Assembly: GCA_023055355.1 (NCBI GenBank)
Contig: JALJCS010000015.1
Location: 10,595,501-10,659,500, forward strand
Direction: 5' to 3'
DNA length: 64,000 nt
Source: Agelaius tricolor
Lineage: Eukaryota; Chordata; Aves; Passeriformes; Icteridae
In this document: positions 46,919-62,000 of the stretch, one piece after another
Numbering within the stretch: position 1 is the stretch's first letter
Layout: each line of letters opens with the position of its first letter
Made by a program: the position numbers and the translations under genes
The notes under the pieces: model-generated
Database searches by the model: none
Seen by the model: only the letters and a program-made list of their open reading frames with translations
Told to the model about the DNA's origin: nothing

Positions 46919-47326
46919 TCATTGTAAGTGAATGAAGCATTGTTTTAACCCTTGCAAATGAAGAAGAAATTTTACCTCAGGATGAATGCAAAATGGTAGC
47001 CTTGATGTTGACACTACATCAGTACCCACAGAAATATTGGGACTCACTCCTCTGGCAGATGCCAACGATTCACCACAGACAACAGGCAGCTCTAGGAGGG
47101 TACGGGTTGAGTCACTGAGCATGAAGGAGATGGAGAGCTGGACCAGATGCAGGCAGAAGACATTTGGGTCAGCCTCTGAGCATGTCAGTGAGCACAAAAG
47201 GTATCCCAGTTCATCTAAGAGCAAACTGCTCTGTGTGTGTACACACAAGGGTAGGGACAGTGCTTCTGTCAGCAAGAGACACCATTTTGGAACACTTTTG
47301 TGAAATACTGGTCCACTAGGTAACAT
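46919..47326 (-). other. Unexplained 135-codon open frame, also open on the other strand
   Basis: The minus strand is open for 135 codons from MLPSGPVFHKSV. The plus strand is open for 105 codons at 46986-47303. The minus product is Leu/Ser/Cys-rich with no motif I recognise. No good splice sites or retroelement signature were seen. It could be a decayed gene or element fragment, or chance. Confidence 0.15.
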
Positions 47327-50300
47327 GTACTATAGATGCCAAGTTTATACTTGGGACTTTCTGTTCATAATTTCAGAACAAATTTAAGATTAGTTATTTT
47401 TATAGAATAGTACAGTAGTAATCTGCTTTCTGAGACAGATTACAGTGTTTTCTTATTTTCAGTAGTTCATGTCTTCTGGAAGAGGGATAATTTCCTGCTA
47501 GGTTCTGCCTAGAAGTCTGCTAGGACATGTCTTCATGGACTAGCGAAGAGCCACCCAGGAAGTGTCATCCTTGGTGACTTTGGCCACCAGAACCTGCTGC
47601 ACAGCAGTTAATTCTCTCCATTTCTTCCCCATCAGGATCCTCTATCCCACCACATCTGGATAATGCAATGACCTGAGGGAATGCAGGCCCTGTAGAGAAC
47701 CACAGGAATTTCTATAGGGGATTTCATGCCAGAAAGCTGCATTTGCTTACAACCACATCACTGATGATCAAAAAGCCAACAGACAGGAGCACAAAAGTTT
47801 CAAGTATGAAGTACCCATCTTTGCTGTCACATTCTCAATCCTGAATTTTAGGAAAATGAATCATCTCATTAGTGGTTCATTAATTATTGAATCTGTTCAT
47901 AAATATGTGTAGAATCATACATGTGATGGTCTTTTGATATTTAAAATCTTTAAGCTTTTAATTCAGGGGACCATTTCGATTCCAATTTTTGAGTCTCAAA
48001 CATCTGCCACACTAATTATTATATATATCCTTACATAAGTGAGGCTATGCCTGCATACATATGTACATAAATACATTCTCGAACTCTGCTTAGAGCCAAA
48101 AAAATTCTCAGCGGGATAAAATACTTGACTGAGATCTGAAAGAAAAATAGACATTTATATATTTTTATATAGTCTCAATATCCATCAGACACACTGTTTG
48201 CAAATAGTACAGATTTAAAATTTTTGGAAAGCAATTAGAATGGAAACACTTGAAGTTACTTTAAAAGCTTTCAGCCAGCAAATAAAAACTTTGACAATAA
48301 CAATAAAAAGCACTGACTTAATCTCTGTGATTCCAGCCAAACGCTTTAATATGAACTCCTTCAGTGAATTCCACAGCCAAAAGCTGTAACTGAATAATAT
48401 TTTGCAAAGTGTGATACTGAACAAGCCTTAGGAACAGTAGAGAAAGGAATATTTAATGGTCTCATGTTAGACATTTCCAGATCTCTTAAGAAGGACACAT
48501 TCTATAAATGTTTTTATATGCAAGAAGTAACTTTGTATGAATATGCACAGTATTATTCGGCTGACTGACAGTCAAGGCAATTCAATATATGCCAGACTTT
48601 TAATGCTACTTATTCCATATTTCAGTGGATGCATATTTAAAAATGGTTTAAAGACCAGTCGTGGTCTTAATATTTATATAAGATTAAGGTGTTATAAAAT
48701 TAATCTGAATCTTGAGAGTTCTTGATGTTCTCCCAGACAAACATACCAATAATTTTGCTGTTGCATGTTCAAAGAGTTTCAGTTTCCTATTTTGACTCTT
48801 TGTAGACAAAAATGTCTGTCCACAGTCTGTGCAGCTCTGCATTCAAAGGTAATAAAATGGAGACTCAAACATAGATTCTGGGTGTACCTCTGTGTCTTCC
48901 TACATATGCTAAGACTACTTCTCCTCTGTACAAGGATAATACAAATATCAAACTGAGACTAACCCACTGGGTTTCACATTATAAAAACCTTACAAGATCT
49001 ACAGATGTTACTTCCCATAGTTCTGAAGTACATTCCCTATTATCACACCCTGTTGTTGCCTGAAGCCTGAAACACAGAAAGATACCAGATGTTAAGACAT
49101 TCAGTTATAAAGCCAAGGAGAGGCCACTGTAGTTTAAGTCTTTGTTAAAAAATATATGAATATTTAAAGAATTTAAAGAATGTGTTTTCTTGCTTTGCTT
49201 TCTAACCTACATGTGTTTGCAGTGATGAACTACAAAATTATTTTCCCAACCACTCTCATGAGCACATACTTGTTGCTACAATAAACCAGATTAGGCATAA
49301 ATGTCATGGAAGGGAAATATTGCTAAAATTGAAAAAGAACTTACTTATATTGCTCCTGTTTTTATGTATTTTTCTACAACTTTGTGGCAATTTTGATTCC
49401 ACACGAGCAAAGGACTTCTCACACATGCAGTTTTCACGTCACCCATTTGATGTATGTATTTTCCATTACTCTAAACAGCTGAAATTCTACAGAAGATTTC
49501 ATTTCTGATGACATCTGAGGACATATGGCAGTTACAATATGCTCTTTTTACACAGCTGCTCTAAAGAACAACGCAAAGCTAAAGCATAACTGAGCTTTTC
49601 CATGGTCCTGTGAGGAGATGGAAATGGCTCTTTGCTCCATGTACCAAATGGAAGATGGACAGCTTCTCAGAATGGCCTCCACACCCACAAAACAATTTTA
49701 AAAAAGGACCCAAACCAAGTCTGTGGCCCTGATGGTGGGGCTGCCCCTCCTATCTGGTCCCACAGAGGTTGTGACACGGAACCCTGGTGACATGGAGCCC
49801 CAACTCCCCTCCCAACCTCTGAGCACACCTTTACCCCCAGCAGTTCAGCTGCTGCAAGGGATATTCCCACAGGGAGTTTTGTTTGGTTGGGTTTTTCCAG
49901 GAGGTAAATGCATAAACACTGAACTGGTTTTGCCATGTGAACATTTCTGGTTCACTTCCCTCTTTGAGGCATTAAATTCATACAATCAAGCTGTTAATCA
50001 TGTCTACCCCCCCTTTATTTTATATAAACTGTCCAAGCATTGAACCTAAGCATTTCTTAGCATAATGACAGCATTTTATACTTAGGATCCCAAGAAATAC
50101 TTTTACATCACTACATTCAAGATTACTGTAACATTTTCGCACACGAATTTAAAGTGATGTGATTATACTGCAATTGGGGCTGTAAGGAGCTTTTCTTACA
50201 ATCTTATATCAAATTTCACTCACTTCAGTGAAAATTGTAAATTCCATTCTAGACTGTGAATCAGCTCTACTACACTAGCAAATTATATCAAGTTTTAAAT

Positions 50301-53300
50301 GTAAAATTGATAGAGAAAGGATGAAGCAGATGTAGACATTTTATAATAATCATAATGGAGGATCAGTCAAGATACTTTCAGTCTAAAATCAGTACATGCA
50401 TAAAATCTTAAATATCTCAACTCTCAGCCATGTTGACACCATGAGTTCCTGCATTTCTTAATGAAATTAAATACTTTCCACTTTAGATGGACTAATCATA
50501 ACCAATAGATAAATAGCATTTTTTAAAGTCTCCATGAACACTACTTCACCATGTGCAAGGCTGTATAAAGCAAGTTTATTGCAAAGACAGCCTGTGGGAT
50601 GTAACTACTCTTATTAAACATATACTCCAGGGAGAAACTGGGGAAAACCACTCAGAAATGCCCCAGCACTAGAGCTGGTGTCAATCACCCTCAAATATTC
50701 CTCAGGTGATGACATTTTTCAGTTTGGAAACCTTACATGTGTTAGTACAACATAGATCACAGATGTATTTTGTAAACAGGCACGTAACACATCACTTCCT
50801 CCTGTTCCTTTATTTCACATCAACCTGAAACCTGGAGGATTTCTCCACTATTTTTAGTTGGGGCATCATTACAAGTCCCACAGCAGGGAGGCCTCTGGAG
50901 AGTCTTCAGCAGCACCTGACTTTATTTAAACATTCAAGATGGAATTGGATGCAACACTCCGAAATAACAGTACAGAAGAATTAAATTTAAGAGTGGAATA
51001 ATCCCTCATGGTGGTTTGTATTCCTAATTTATGCCACAGAGACTAATCAGGCTTAATTTATCTATCTTTAGCTTCCCACTGTTTCATTCCAACCTAAAGG
51101 CAACATTTTGGGCAGCAGAAACTTTATTTTGTAGGTGAGTAACCTACTTTAATTGCATTTTCATCCATTACTACAGTGTAGAATTTTCTTCACTTAATTG
51201 GGTCACTGTGTTTCTTCTTGAAAGTGGGCCCAGAAATTACTTCTGATATTGATTGCACCCCCTGAGGTTCAGCTGAGAGTTGAGGACACACAAAGGGTAC
51301 ACAGCAAATTCCATTTATGACAAATGAAATGAATAAAGTTACAGTCAAACCTTTATATTAGGAAAATCCAGATGTTAAAATATGGAGATCCTCTATAAAG
51401 CATCTCACACATGCAGGGCTGGAAATGCCTGGCACCATCACAAAACCAGGCTCTCAAGTCTTCAGGTGATCTTCAACATTGGTGTGTCAAAACACTAATG
51501 AGTAATTAGAGTTAGAATCAAGTGCATATTAAAAAGCACACCAGTAATTCCTTCTCATAATTTTCAGATGCCATAGAAAAACCAAAGTTTTTAAATATAA
51601 AACTAAAAATGGTAATAAAAGCTCACTTGAACAGTCAAATACTGCCCTTCATGTCTTGATGTAAGCAAGCACAAGCTTTGATACATGCAAATTCTTGCAT
51701 TTCTTTTATTGAAGTATGAGAGACACCAGATCCTAGTGGCATTTCTGCTGCCAAGCTGTTCCACAGCTCACAACTCACACTCTGAATATATTCTCCTACT
51801 TTAGTGGACTGAGATAATTCAGTCTCATGCTATTCATATCAAAGATGTGCAAGAAGTTGAACACTTCTTAGTTGAATTTAAAATGATCAGATGTAGCTTT
51901 AGCATGAATTCAAAGTAGATGCATGAATTGTAATCATAATCAGTAGATGTGTAAAAGCTGTAATCTCTTCATGAACTTTCTTTGTCTAAATGTTAGAAAC
52001 TAGGCAACATATTCCTAGGGATACCTGTTAATTCCAAGCCAGGTTGATAACTGGATGTCAAATCAGAAAAGTCACAAGCTTATATACATGGAGCACACTT
52101 TTTCCTTGTCAGCTGATGACATGACCTGAGCTCTACCAAAACCATTTCTTTGGGAGTCTCTGAGAGAGTATTTTTGATACAGAAACCACTCTGACAGAAC
52201 CAAGTAATACTTTGCTCCATAACCACATGCTTCTGGCAGGCAGATGCCTGACACAACTAAGTGCAAACTCCTGGGAGTTCTCTCAATTTTATTTTATATC
52301 TTGAACCCTACTATTCCATCCCACTTTTAGAATGGAAAATTCCCCAGAGATCAGAAATCTTTGGGCACTAGAAGTGAGTCCTGGAGTCAGAGCACTCTCA
52401 CAAAATCCTGTATATTCAGGGTTTTGTTTCCCAAACACTCAGGGCTACAGCTGGTTCATTACTACATTATATTTTGGATCACATAATAACTTCAGCCAGG
52501 TTTTACAACACAGACATTGTGGTGCTTCTGTGATATCAGAGCTGTGTGAAGGTTCAGAACTTCAAATCCCACATCCATTTCATTTCTAGTGAGCCAATGA
52601 AAGGATGCAAAACCATGCAAGGGAGCACAAAGCATGCAAATGGCTCTGCCTGTTCACAGAGAGAACAAATCACAGGAAATCCATTCAGCTGGTTGCTCAT
52701 CACCTGCCAAACTGGGGTGATTTTGCTCTACCATGAAGTTTCTCAGTCACTTTTTCTACCTGAATTGGGAAATGCTGCAGTATTAGTGTTAATGTAATGG
52801 AGAAGGCAGGAACAGGGTAAAAGCTCGTGGTGTTCTGGTAGATTTTTGCTACCAAAAGAGGAGAATACTAACAAAGGATGGAAAAAAATAACTAATGTGT
52901 CAGTTAAAAATAAAAGATATTATAAATAATTGCTTTCTCTTCATTTGTACAAACATCTAGAACAGTTTCTGATAATAATTGTACAGGGATTTTAGATTTA
53001 GAAAATCCCAAAACAAAGCCATCCTCACACTAATGGTTTTTGCCTGTAATTGCTTGCCTGATCTGCCTTGGAATTACAGCAGTTTTCCAGTGAAAGAGAT
53101 TTCCTTTGGTAATCAAAGCAAGGTTGCTCAACTGTATTTTCAAAACTGGTGAAGAACAATAAACATATTTTAATGGAAGAAGTGAGGTGTCAAATACAAT
53201 ATACATAGTATGGTTTGAAGAGGAATAAAAAGATGCACAAGTATATGAAATGCTGTGCAAGTGCTTGGTACTAGGAGGCAGAGAAAGTGTGGAATATAGA

Positions 53301-56300
53301 CCCATAGAAAAGCATAGTAAGACAATGATTATCAGAGAAGGATAGTAAAAATTAGCTGATCAGATAGATAAGGAAAAGATAAACAAACACAGAAGAGATT
53401 AAAGTGAGTTAAAATAACTTTTGAAGAAAGATCAACACAGAAAGGAAAAATGTTCAGAATTTAATGAAAAATATTTATATTTTGTAATATCTTGTAAAGC
53501 ATGATTTTGAGAGCATCTAATAACAATTCAAAGGACACATTTTTACACACACTTTCGTATAAATGCCATTTTTTCATATTTTGAAAAAATGGACAGCAAA
53601 TATGAAATTTAAATTAATCTCATCATTCCAGACCACCAAAGAGGTCTCTTTCCTTTGTGCCCCACACAATCTCACAATTTTCTTTCTCCAGCACATGAAC
53701 AGTTGCCCATGCCTAAGTTCACAGCCAGCCATGGGAAATCCTGGGTAACATGCTATATGAACCCTTCACACATTTCCACATGGGACCCTCCTTAGCACCA
53801 CCCAAACCAGCAGGGACAGAGCCCAAGGGACACAGGAAACTCTTCAGTGCTGCAATCTCACCTTTGTCCAACCTTACAGACAAAGCACTGACTGTGAGAA
53901 ACCCCTCTGCTTCTGTGTACATACCCCATCCCCAAACCCTCACGCCTCTCATCAAATCAAAATTCAAACGATAATTTGTATAAGAATTACCTAGGAAAAA
54001 CCAGAAACCTGCTGTGGTACTTGCCAAGGAGACAAACACTGAAGGGTTATTTGCCAGCATAAATCAGGCTGTGCCATTTGATTCAGATGGTGGTGCTGGT
54101 TTTGTGCCCTATTCCAGTAAATGGAGTATCAGCTGTAGCTAAAATAAGTACTATAAAAAAATAAAAGGGTTATCAATTTTCATGTCAACATATAAATATA
54201 TCATGTTCTGAGACAAGGAAAAAGTTTTTGCATTTTGTTACACCATGCATGTGTGGAAAGGGGCTAAGGAGTATAAACCCTTCACCATTATCAATTGTAA
54301 ATTCCCTTTCTACAGTTTCCACTCTTCCTATGTTTTCCTTCATAAACATAAATTTAGGGAAATTCAGGCCCATTTCCAGCCCGTTCCTCCCCTCAGAAGC
54401 ACAGCCCATGCCACTGGCTCAGTAATCCCTGTTTGCTTCAAAGATATGGAGTTGTGTTCAGCTTGAGAATATCACAACCCTTCAACTTCATTAATAGATT
54501 TTTTTATTATCAAAATCTTCAAGTGACACTTTCACCCACTCCCCACACTAGAAGTTCCTGGGTCATCTGAGCAGAATCATCAACATTTAGAATGGCCATC
54601 ATCAACAAAGAAAGAGATTCAAAGCATTGCCTGCTTCCAAAAAAAGGTTCTATGCCATGTAACAATAAAATGGTTATAGCAGCAGCAGTGGGAACCAAAC
54701 TAAAAGACATTCCAGTGACTCAAACTCCTGATGCCAGCACTGCCACCAGCAGAAATGATGCTAAGTGACCTCAAGTGCCAGAGAATATCTCAGGGTGCAT
54801 CATGCTTCAAACCTCCACCCACTTGCTTATTCAGTTATTTGCCCTATAACTCAGTACACATTTGCTTATGCTGACACAACTTATTTCAGGCTCCACAGCA
54901 AAAAATGAAACACAGAATTTGGGGAGGTAAATGCAATTAAAGAATCTTTTTCACCTGGAGCAGAAATGAAGAGTAGATGAAGGAATGCATTGAACTAACA
55001 GCAGTGACAAACATGGCACACTGTGAAACCACACATTTATTCACCAGTAGAAATGGTAAAATTTTAAGTATTCATCTCACTGCCATCAGGGGACTTTTTA
55101 AAAAAGTCAGCTTTTACACTGAGGCTGAATCATTAGAGAGATGGCCCAGAAGGGACATGCTGGACGTGCAAATCTGACTTACTGAAGTACATCAAAAATT
55201 CTGTGTACAACTGAGCATTGAGTAAGGAAAAAGAAATGCACATGACCAAATGGAAGTAGTGATTATTAAGATTTATATAACCTCTAGGTAAATTATACTT
55301 TGCTGCCATGCACTAGCAAGAGGCTTACAGGACAGAAGCAGGATTAGTTTAGGACAAGGGAAATTATTCATGTAACAGTTAAAGCTTAAGAAAAGATATC
55401 TGGCTTATATCAAGTTGAGGTTTCAGATAAGAGACTGCATTATAACAGGTTATAGTTGCAAAAATAATTTTGATTGGCATATCTTTTGTACTAACTACTG
55501 CTTGGAACCCACCCAGAATACGCAGCATATTATAAACTGTTAAGGAAATATATCTGTCTATTGTTCAATATTTACAATGTGCTTTATTTTGTAAATATAA
55601 GACCTGGCAGAAAAATTGGAGAGTATCAAAAATAGTTCTGATTAAAAAGAATGCCCCTTTTTCCTATAAAAAGAAGCATTTCACTAACAGTAGTTCATAA
55701 TTTTGTTCAAAAACGTTCACAGTGGTGCTAAACAAACTTTCAATGAGGAAAATTTGATTGCTTTGTTCAGCTGCTCACACAGATTTCTATCTGTACTTAT
55801 TTGCATATTTCTGAATATTCTCTTACAAGCCCACACCACTTTTGTTAGCAAAATCAATTTTCTGTTGGACAAAAAGTGAGATTTGCTCTAAAGATTTTAA
55901 GCTTTTAAATAAACATGAACTGAATGGTGTAAAGAGCTCTCCTTTAAAAAAAAGATTCTTGCTGTTTGGAAAGAAAAGAATTCTTTGCATTCACAGGTAT
56001 CAATTGACAGCAACAGATTTTTACATGAAGAGAGAAAAAAATATACAAGGGCAAACCAAAAAGAGCTGCAATGTAATTATGTAGCTGTAACACACTAATG
56101 CTAAGTTTCATTTTTAAAGAATGCATGTCCATATACAAAACATTAAAAATATTAAACTCTAATATAAAAGGTTTATTATTAGCTTTATTATTGATTTTCC
56201 AAAGCTCAAAGAATACTTATGATTATGAAATTGTATCCTCTGCATCTGAAGAGAAGGATTGATCTAAAATCCAGCAGTTCTGCAGAATCCTCAGCAAACA

Positions 56301-58563
56301 CCAAGCAAACACAATTTTTTCCAGGTCTCTTCAGCTCTGCTAATAGTTATTGTTTGCACAACTGTAACTAAGTACATTACCAACTAGTTGTTCAATCTAT
56401 ATAAATTTAAGAAACACACGTTGCCAAGGAGTGACTCATATATCAGTCTATTATATGCTACAGAGCTGACTGTATTAAACAAATCACTTTCCCTACAGCT
56501 GAAGAATAGAAGCTATATACAGAGCAGAGGTTATTGTCTAATTTAAATCTTGGCTCCTTTCCCAGAGCTGTACAAGATTCCAATTTGTGGAAATGTTACT
56601 CTCTGCTACTGCCAGAAAGGCTACAGAAAATGGTATTGGGTGCCTTCCAGAAATATGTCTGCAAAATGCCAATCAACAAGTCACTAAAGATTAACAGTAT
56701 GACTGTACCAAATTAATTTAAATTATAGAAACATATGGCTAGGATGTTTGCACTGCACTTAACACAACACCTGCTTCACAAACAGCTAAGTTTTCTTCCA
56801 CAGTATGAAATAATATATGTCAAACACCTTGAACACAATTCCTATAAATGGGAAAAAAAAAAGTTCATAAGTAGTAACCACAGCACACCACTATCAGCTA
56901 CAAGCCACCATTTTGTAGTGGTTAAATCCCTTATTTATTTTAAATTCTACGCCAACCCACATTAGGTAGCCTTTTCCCACCATAGAGAAAGTAATTAGCA
57001 ACAACAGAAATGAAGAAAAAAAAGATGACAGAAATAAGCATCTTTATATTCCCTTTTAGAAAGCAAATATTTTAAGTTGATTTTGCTAGAGTACTTCCAG
57101 ACTTATAACAGTCCATCAAATACAGTGTTACTGTGCCTTCTCTCTCCCCCTCGTTGACATTCTTAAGAAAAAGCCTCTCCTGAAAGGCTCTATAAGCTCA
57201 CAGAAAGTTACAAGAGTAACAATCACAACCGAAAGTTAAATATTTTCTATTTCCTCAATGTGTTTTTTCCATTATTTTTTAAAAATTCCTCAATATATAT
57301 GATCATGTCATCAAATAATTTTTTTTTTTAAATCTGTGGCACTCTCAGAAATATTTACACATTAGGGTATGCCATATTTCAGCTGAAGAGGAAGGGAGCT
57401 GTTTTATGTTTCTCTCCACTGCTTTTCTATTATTGCCTAGCTAATGGAAATACATCAAACAAATGTTCTACAAGAGCAATAAATATTAAAGTTGACCTAT
57501 CCATCTGGAAGAAATGAGAACAATACTGCTCACTTTTAGCCCAAATATGACACTGATAAATGAAGCTGTGAGATTCCATCACACTTTCAGCAACCTGGGC
57601 TAAGCGCCCACCACGTGATTCTTGTACCAGCAATTTTCTCCATTCATCTTCATTAGGCAGTCACTTGACCTGCCTCCCAACATCCCTGTCAGATCTGAAC
57701 CTTTAGGGGGCTGCTTGGAGTTTTTAACAACACACTCTGAAAGCTTTACTCCCTTTTGGAAAAAAAAAAAAAACCCTCAGATGAACATAAAAGAATATAT
57801 GAGCCATTTATTCTGGAGAGAGAGCCATGAGCTGCTTGTCACAAGTAAAGCAGGAGGACACAGCCCTGAATGTGTGATGGCAGGAACACTTTGGCTGTTG
57901 TGTCCTTACAGCCCAGAACCAATCCACAGCCTGGCAGGGAGCACAAGTGGGCAAACCATCACCTTTCAGCCATCAGAACACAATTACATGCTGAAATCAG
58001 AATGTGTGTAACCTCGTGCCACAAACAGAACACCCTCCACTTCCTCCCTCAATCACTGCTTGAAGAAAGCTGGAACAGGCAGCCAGAACATGCTTTACCC
58101 AGCAGAGTAAGAATGCTTCATCACATTAGCAGTGTTACATTACATCCTCATTATTTCCTTTTTCAACTGTAACAGCACAAATTTGATTATTCTGTAATAG
58201 TGAAAATGAATACCAATTCAACATGAATTTGACAGTGTAATAAAAAGCCCCTAACAGGGTTTTTAGCAACTTCCTTAAAAAACTTATAACTTTATGATCA
58301 CTTAGGGAAATCAGAAAGGCTAAAAGCACCAAAAGGCATTAAGCTTTTGACATTAAAACTATCTCAGACATTGATGCAATTGCAATACCTTTATTAGGGT
58401 AGCTCTGCAATGTTTATCTGACAAGCATCTGATGTATTGACTCTTTTCTATTGCATACAAGCAGCTTATCTTTCTTGTTTCAAAGAAGTCTTTAGAATTA
58501 TAAATATTGTAGACTGTCATGGTAATGTAGCAATTAAAATATACCCACATAGATTTCTTTTAG

Positions 58564-59070
58564 GCAGTAAGTTCTTCAACCCTTTTTCATGTTGATCAGG
58601 TCTTACATGAGTGGTTCCATGCAGCTGCTAAGCACAACAGGGACTTACTCATCCAGGAACACATTGCTGAATTCAAGAAAAGACTGCAGAATCAAACAGA
58701 AGATAGGTACTCCAGATACAGGGTGGAGAAGGATTTCACTGTGATCACCAAAACAAGAACAGACATGACTTTCAACAAACCAAACAGAGTGCATCCATGG
58801 ACAGGCACTTCAGTCATGCTAAGCTGGATTTATACCACCACAATTTTTATTTTCTTTCTAAAAGCAATGAAATATCTTATGCTCTGTCATAATTTCAATG
58901 GATTCTGCAAGTATCAGAAATGTTACTGAAAACCTGAAAATAATGCCGAAAGTGTGGCCAAGAAAAACTACTGAGAGATGTGCATTTAAAACAAGGCCTC
59001 GTACAGGTGTATTTGTGGTAGGTACATTGGACTTCCTGACCACAGAAGACATTACAGGTAATAAGTAATT
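58564..59070 (+). pseudogene. Unidentified protein-like tract, possible decayed coding fragment
   Basis: Two protein-like plus-strand frames lie end to end. The first is open from 58564 to 58929, with a well-mixed stretch around HEWFHAAAKHNRDLL, FKKRLQNQTEDRYSRYR and NKPNRVHPWTG. The second, in another frame from about 58893 to 59068, includes MPKVWPRKTTERC and GVFVVGTLDFLTTED before a stop. The shift between them, and stops soon after, argue against a working exon. An AG (58598-58599) precedes the best stretch. I do not recognise the family. It could be an old retrocopy, an old mobile or viral insertion, or chance. It lies antisense in TOX3 intron 1. Confidence 0.3.
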
Positions 59071-62000
59071 GCTGACAAGGTGTTGTGCTTCCTGCATAAT
59101 ACAAGGAATGCTTGAGTCTAAGCTGGAATGCTGATCTCAGCTTCTTTTTAATCACTATTACATGTTCCTCCATCAGCATTAGAGCAATTGCACAACAATC
59201 CCTGGCAAGACTTTCACCTGGCTTTTCTGAGACACAGACAATGCACAAGAAAGCCATCAGTGGCATGAGGCTTCACCTGAGCCAGTCTTACATTGTACTG
59301 GTATTATCTGCCTTATCATCTGTGACTGCAAATGCTTTTATCAACACACACTGAGCCTCTCTTTGGAGAGAAAATAATGGGATGGGCTCTGTCTTGCTTG
59401 TCTGAGACACTGAAGATTTCAGTTGCTCTGCATCAATTCCAAGCTCAAAGTTTGTCACATTTCCTTCACTGATGACATGGCCTCTGTCATTTTCTCTGAA
59501 TGAACAGATTATTCTCAGGAATGAACAAATGTCTCTGTGATGACAGAGATCTTCACAGGGGGTTTTCACAAGTGGGTCAGTCTATGACTGCTGCAGAGAA
59601 ATGATTCTCAGCACAAAGCAACTTGGAAAGATGAGCTTGTAGATCCAATGGTCTTCAAATCACCCACAAGTCCATTATCTGCCAATTCTCTTTGTCTGAG
59701 GTGACTTCCTCCAAAAGATTAACATCAAGTTAATAATGAAAACTGCTCTAAATGGAGTCTCAGTTTACAGGAGGACAATGACTTTTCAATATTTTACTGT
59801 AATCAGTTCCTGAAGGGGGCCTGATAGTGACAAGATTGAAAAACATTGTTTTGCCAAGGTTGGGAGCTATAAAAATCAAAACAGAATACAAGGAAAAAGA
59901 GAGGACTGAGGCAGTTTTCAAAGAACTTGCTAACAAAAACAAAAGTGAGAGAGATCTCAACACAGCTTTAAAGATGATCCTATGTGTAGCAAGAGATACA
60001 ATGTACATGAAAGTCTAAGATATGACAGTAAACTATCCTTAGGTCTCTGAAGACCCAAGAAAAAATAGCAATCAATTAATCTGTTACCAAGAAGACATAT
60101 ATATATATAGGGAGAATTCCTATCTTTTGGAGTTGAGAGGGAAAAAGACCCAAGCAAACAACAGATATTCCAAGAAGGAGAGTCAAAGAAGTGAAGCATG
60201 TTTTCATCTATAGCTGATGTGTGCTGGGGAATGTCTCATCCAAAGTGATGATGATGTGCTATGATAATGTCAGCTTTACCAACACCATCATATGTCATGC
60301 CAGAATTATTCCCTGGCTCTTGGTGATGAAGAGGCTCTTCAATTCTTCAGGACTGAGTGACACTGAAGCAGCCTGCAAAAGTATTTGCTGAAGACCTTCA
60401 GAAAATGAAGTAAAAGTATTCTACATTGTGTTAGGCTATGCACACTTTAGCACAATGTTCTAGCTGGAATTAGTCTTTCTCTGAGTAGAAACTTCAATAA
60501 GCAGTTGTGCCTTGGCCACAGGCAACTCATCTTAAATTTCATTAAGTTTTTTTCTAAGCTACTTTCTTAACTTTATTCAGAATGCCCCTTCCAATACAGT
60601 TCAGTCATGAACTCCATCATTCACAGAGCAGCATTGTTTATGCAGAATCTTTGCAGCAGGGTTATCAGTACAGGTTAATGGATTTGTGTTCTGAGAAGCC
60701 ATGATTAGAATAGCTGACCTGTGTTCTGCATTATACAGTGAAAAACATATCTAGCAGCACGATTGCTATCAAGTGTCAAAAGAGATACTGAGAGCTGTGG
60801 GTACAGACAGCACTAAACTCAGATGCTTTTCTTACTCCTAGGTATTGTGCAGTGGTTAAATTTGACATGTACAAATTGCTGAAGTGAAGATTTGCAAAGT
60901 AACAGTATATATCAAGGCTAATGGCTTAGTTAAGAAAATGATGTACAGGATTTCAAGCACAGCATGAATATGCATTTAAAATATTTTTGACACTTTAATG
61001 GACATTTTTATTAGCAGAGGTTATAACAATGGCAAAAATCTGAAATTTTAGACAAGGAGTGATGTTATTAAAATAAGTCCACAAAATTCAAAGAGATAAA
61101 TTCTTACTGTTGGAGAAGACATATGGGGAGATATTTCAATAGGAAAATCAAATACAAATAAAGGAATAAGTTTTCTTGTCCCTTCTGTAAAATGTTTCAA
61201 GCACTGTTCAGCAGAAAGTAGTAGAAAACTTAAGCTGTCATGACTTTTCTCTTCCTCTTTGTCATGACAATACATGTGCTGACATCAAGGAGAAAAACCA
61301 CAGAAAACTCATTTATACCTAAAGTGGACTATAGAGCTGCTTGCTATGCTAGCAGGGCATCAGAAGTGGTCATTAGGAGAGCATTTAAGATTAGAAAGAA
61401 AAAGTAGCACATTCAAGGGAGAAGGCAAACTAATCACCCAGTGAATACTAACTTCTGTCAGAACAAACTGCACATATGATGCAGTCTTGGACTTTCAACC
61501 ATTAAGTATGCACAGCAACAGCCTTTCCTTCCTCAAAATTGGCCTTTCACACATGACTCTTTCAGCAAATACTGTGATACTGCATTATGACACTGAACCC
61601 AATCAGTTATGAAATGTGCATCAATAAAAAAAGCTGCAAGGAAAGACTTCAATGGACACATTCAAAATTTAAGCACTTTCATAGCATTGTGCCTAGAAAG
61701 TCATTGACTTTCATGAGAGCTATACCTAGCATGTTTCCAGTTCCTGCAAAGCAAAGAATTCTTTCCAAGTTATGTTCAGTATGCTTGGAACAACCTGGGC
61801 TACGAGGAACAGTGAATTCAGCCTGTCTGCACCAATCCTATTCACAGACATGGCTTAGAGAAGCCCAGATTTGAATAATTGTTTGTCCACTGTTTCAATT
61901 GCTTGTAGGCAGGCATTGCTGCACTCCCCAAGAACAGCAATGATGTTGTGTCCCATGTGCACACCTTCTCTCTACACAGCTGAGTTCTAACAATGACACT

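Noticed and set aside
60096..60110. Short (TA)n run
   Set aside because: Too short to annotate as a microsatellite of interest.
60300..62000. Protein-like stretches on the minus strand, for example around 60310-60420 and 61800-61960
   Set aside because: Readable stretches occur on both strands and are broken by many stops, and I could not tie them to a family. They are left to the translated search proposed for 58.5-62.7 kb.
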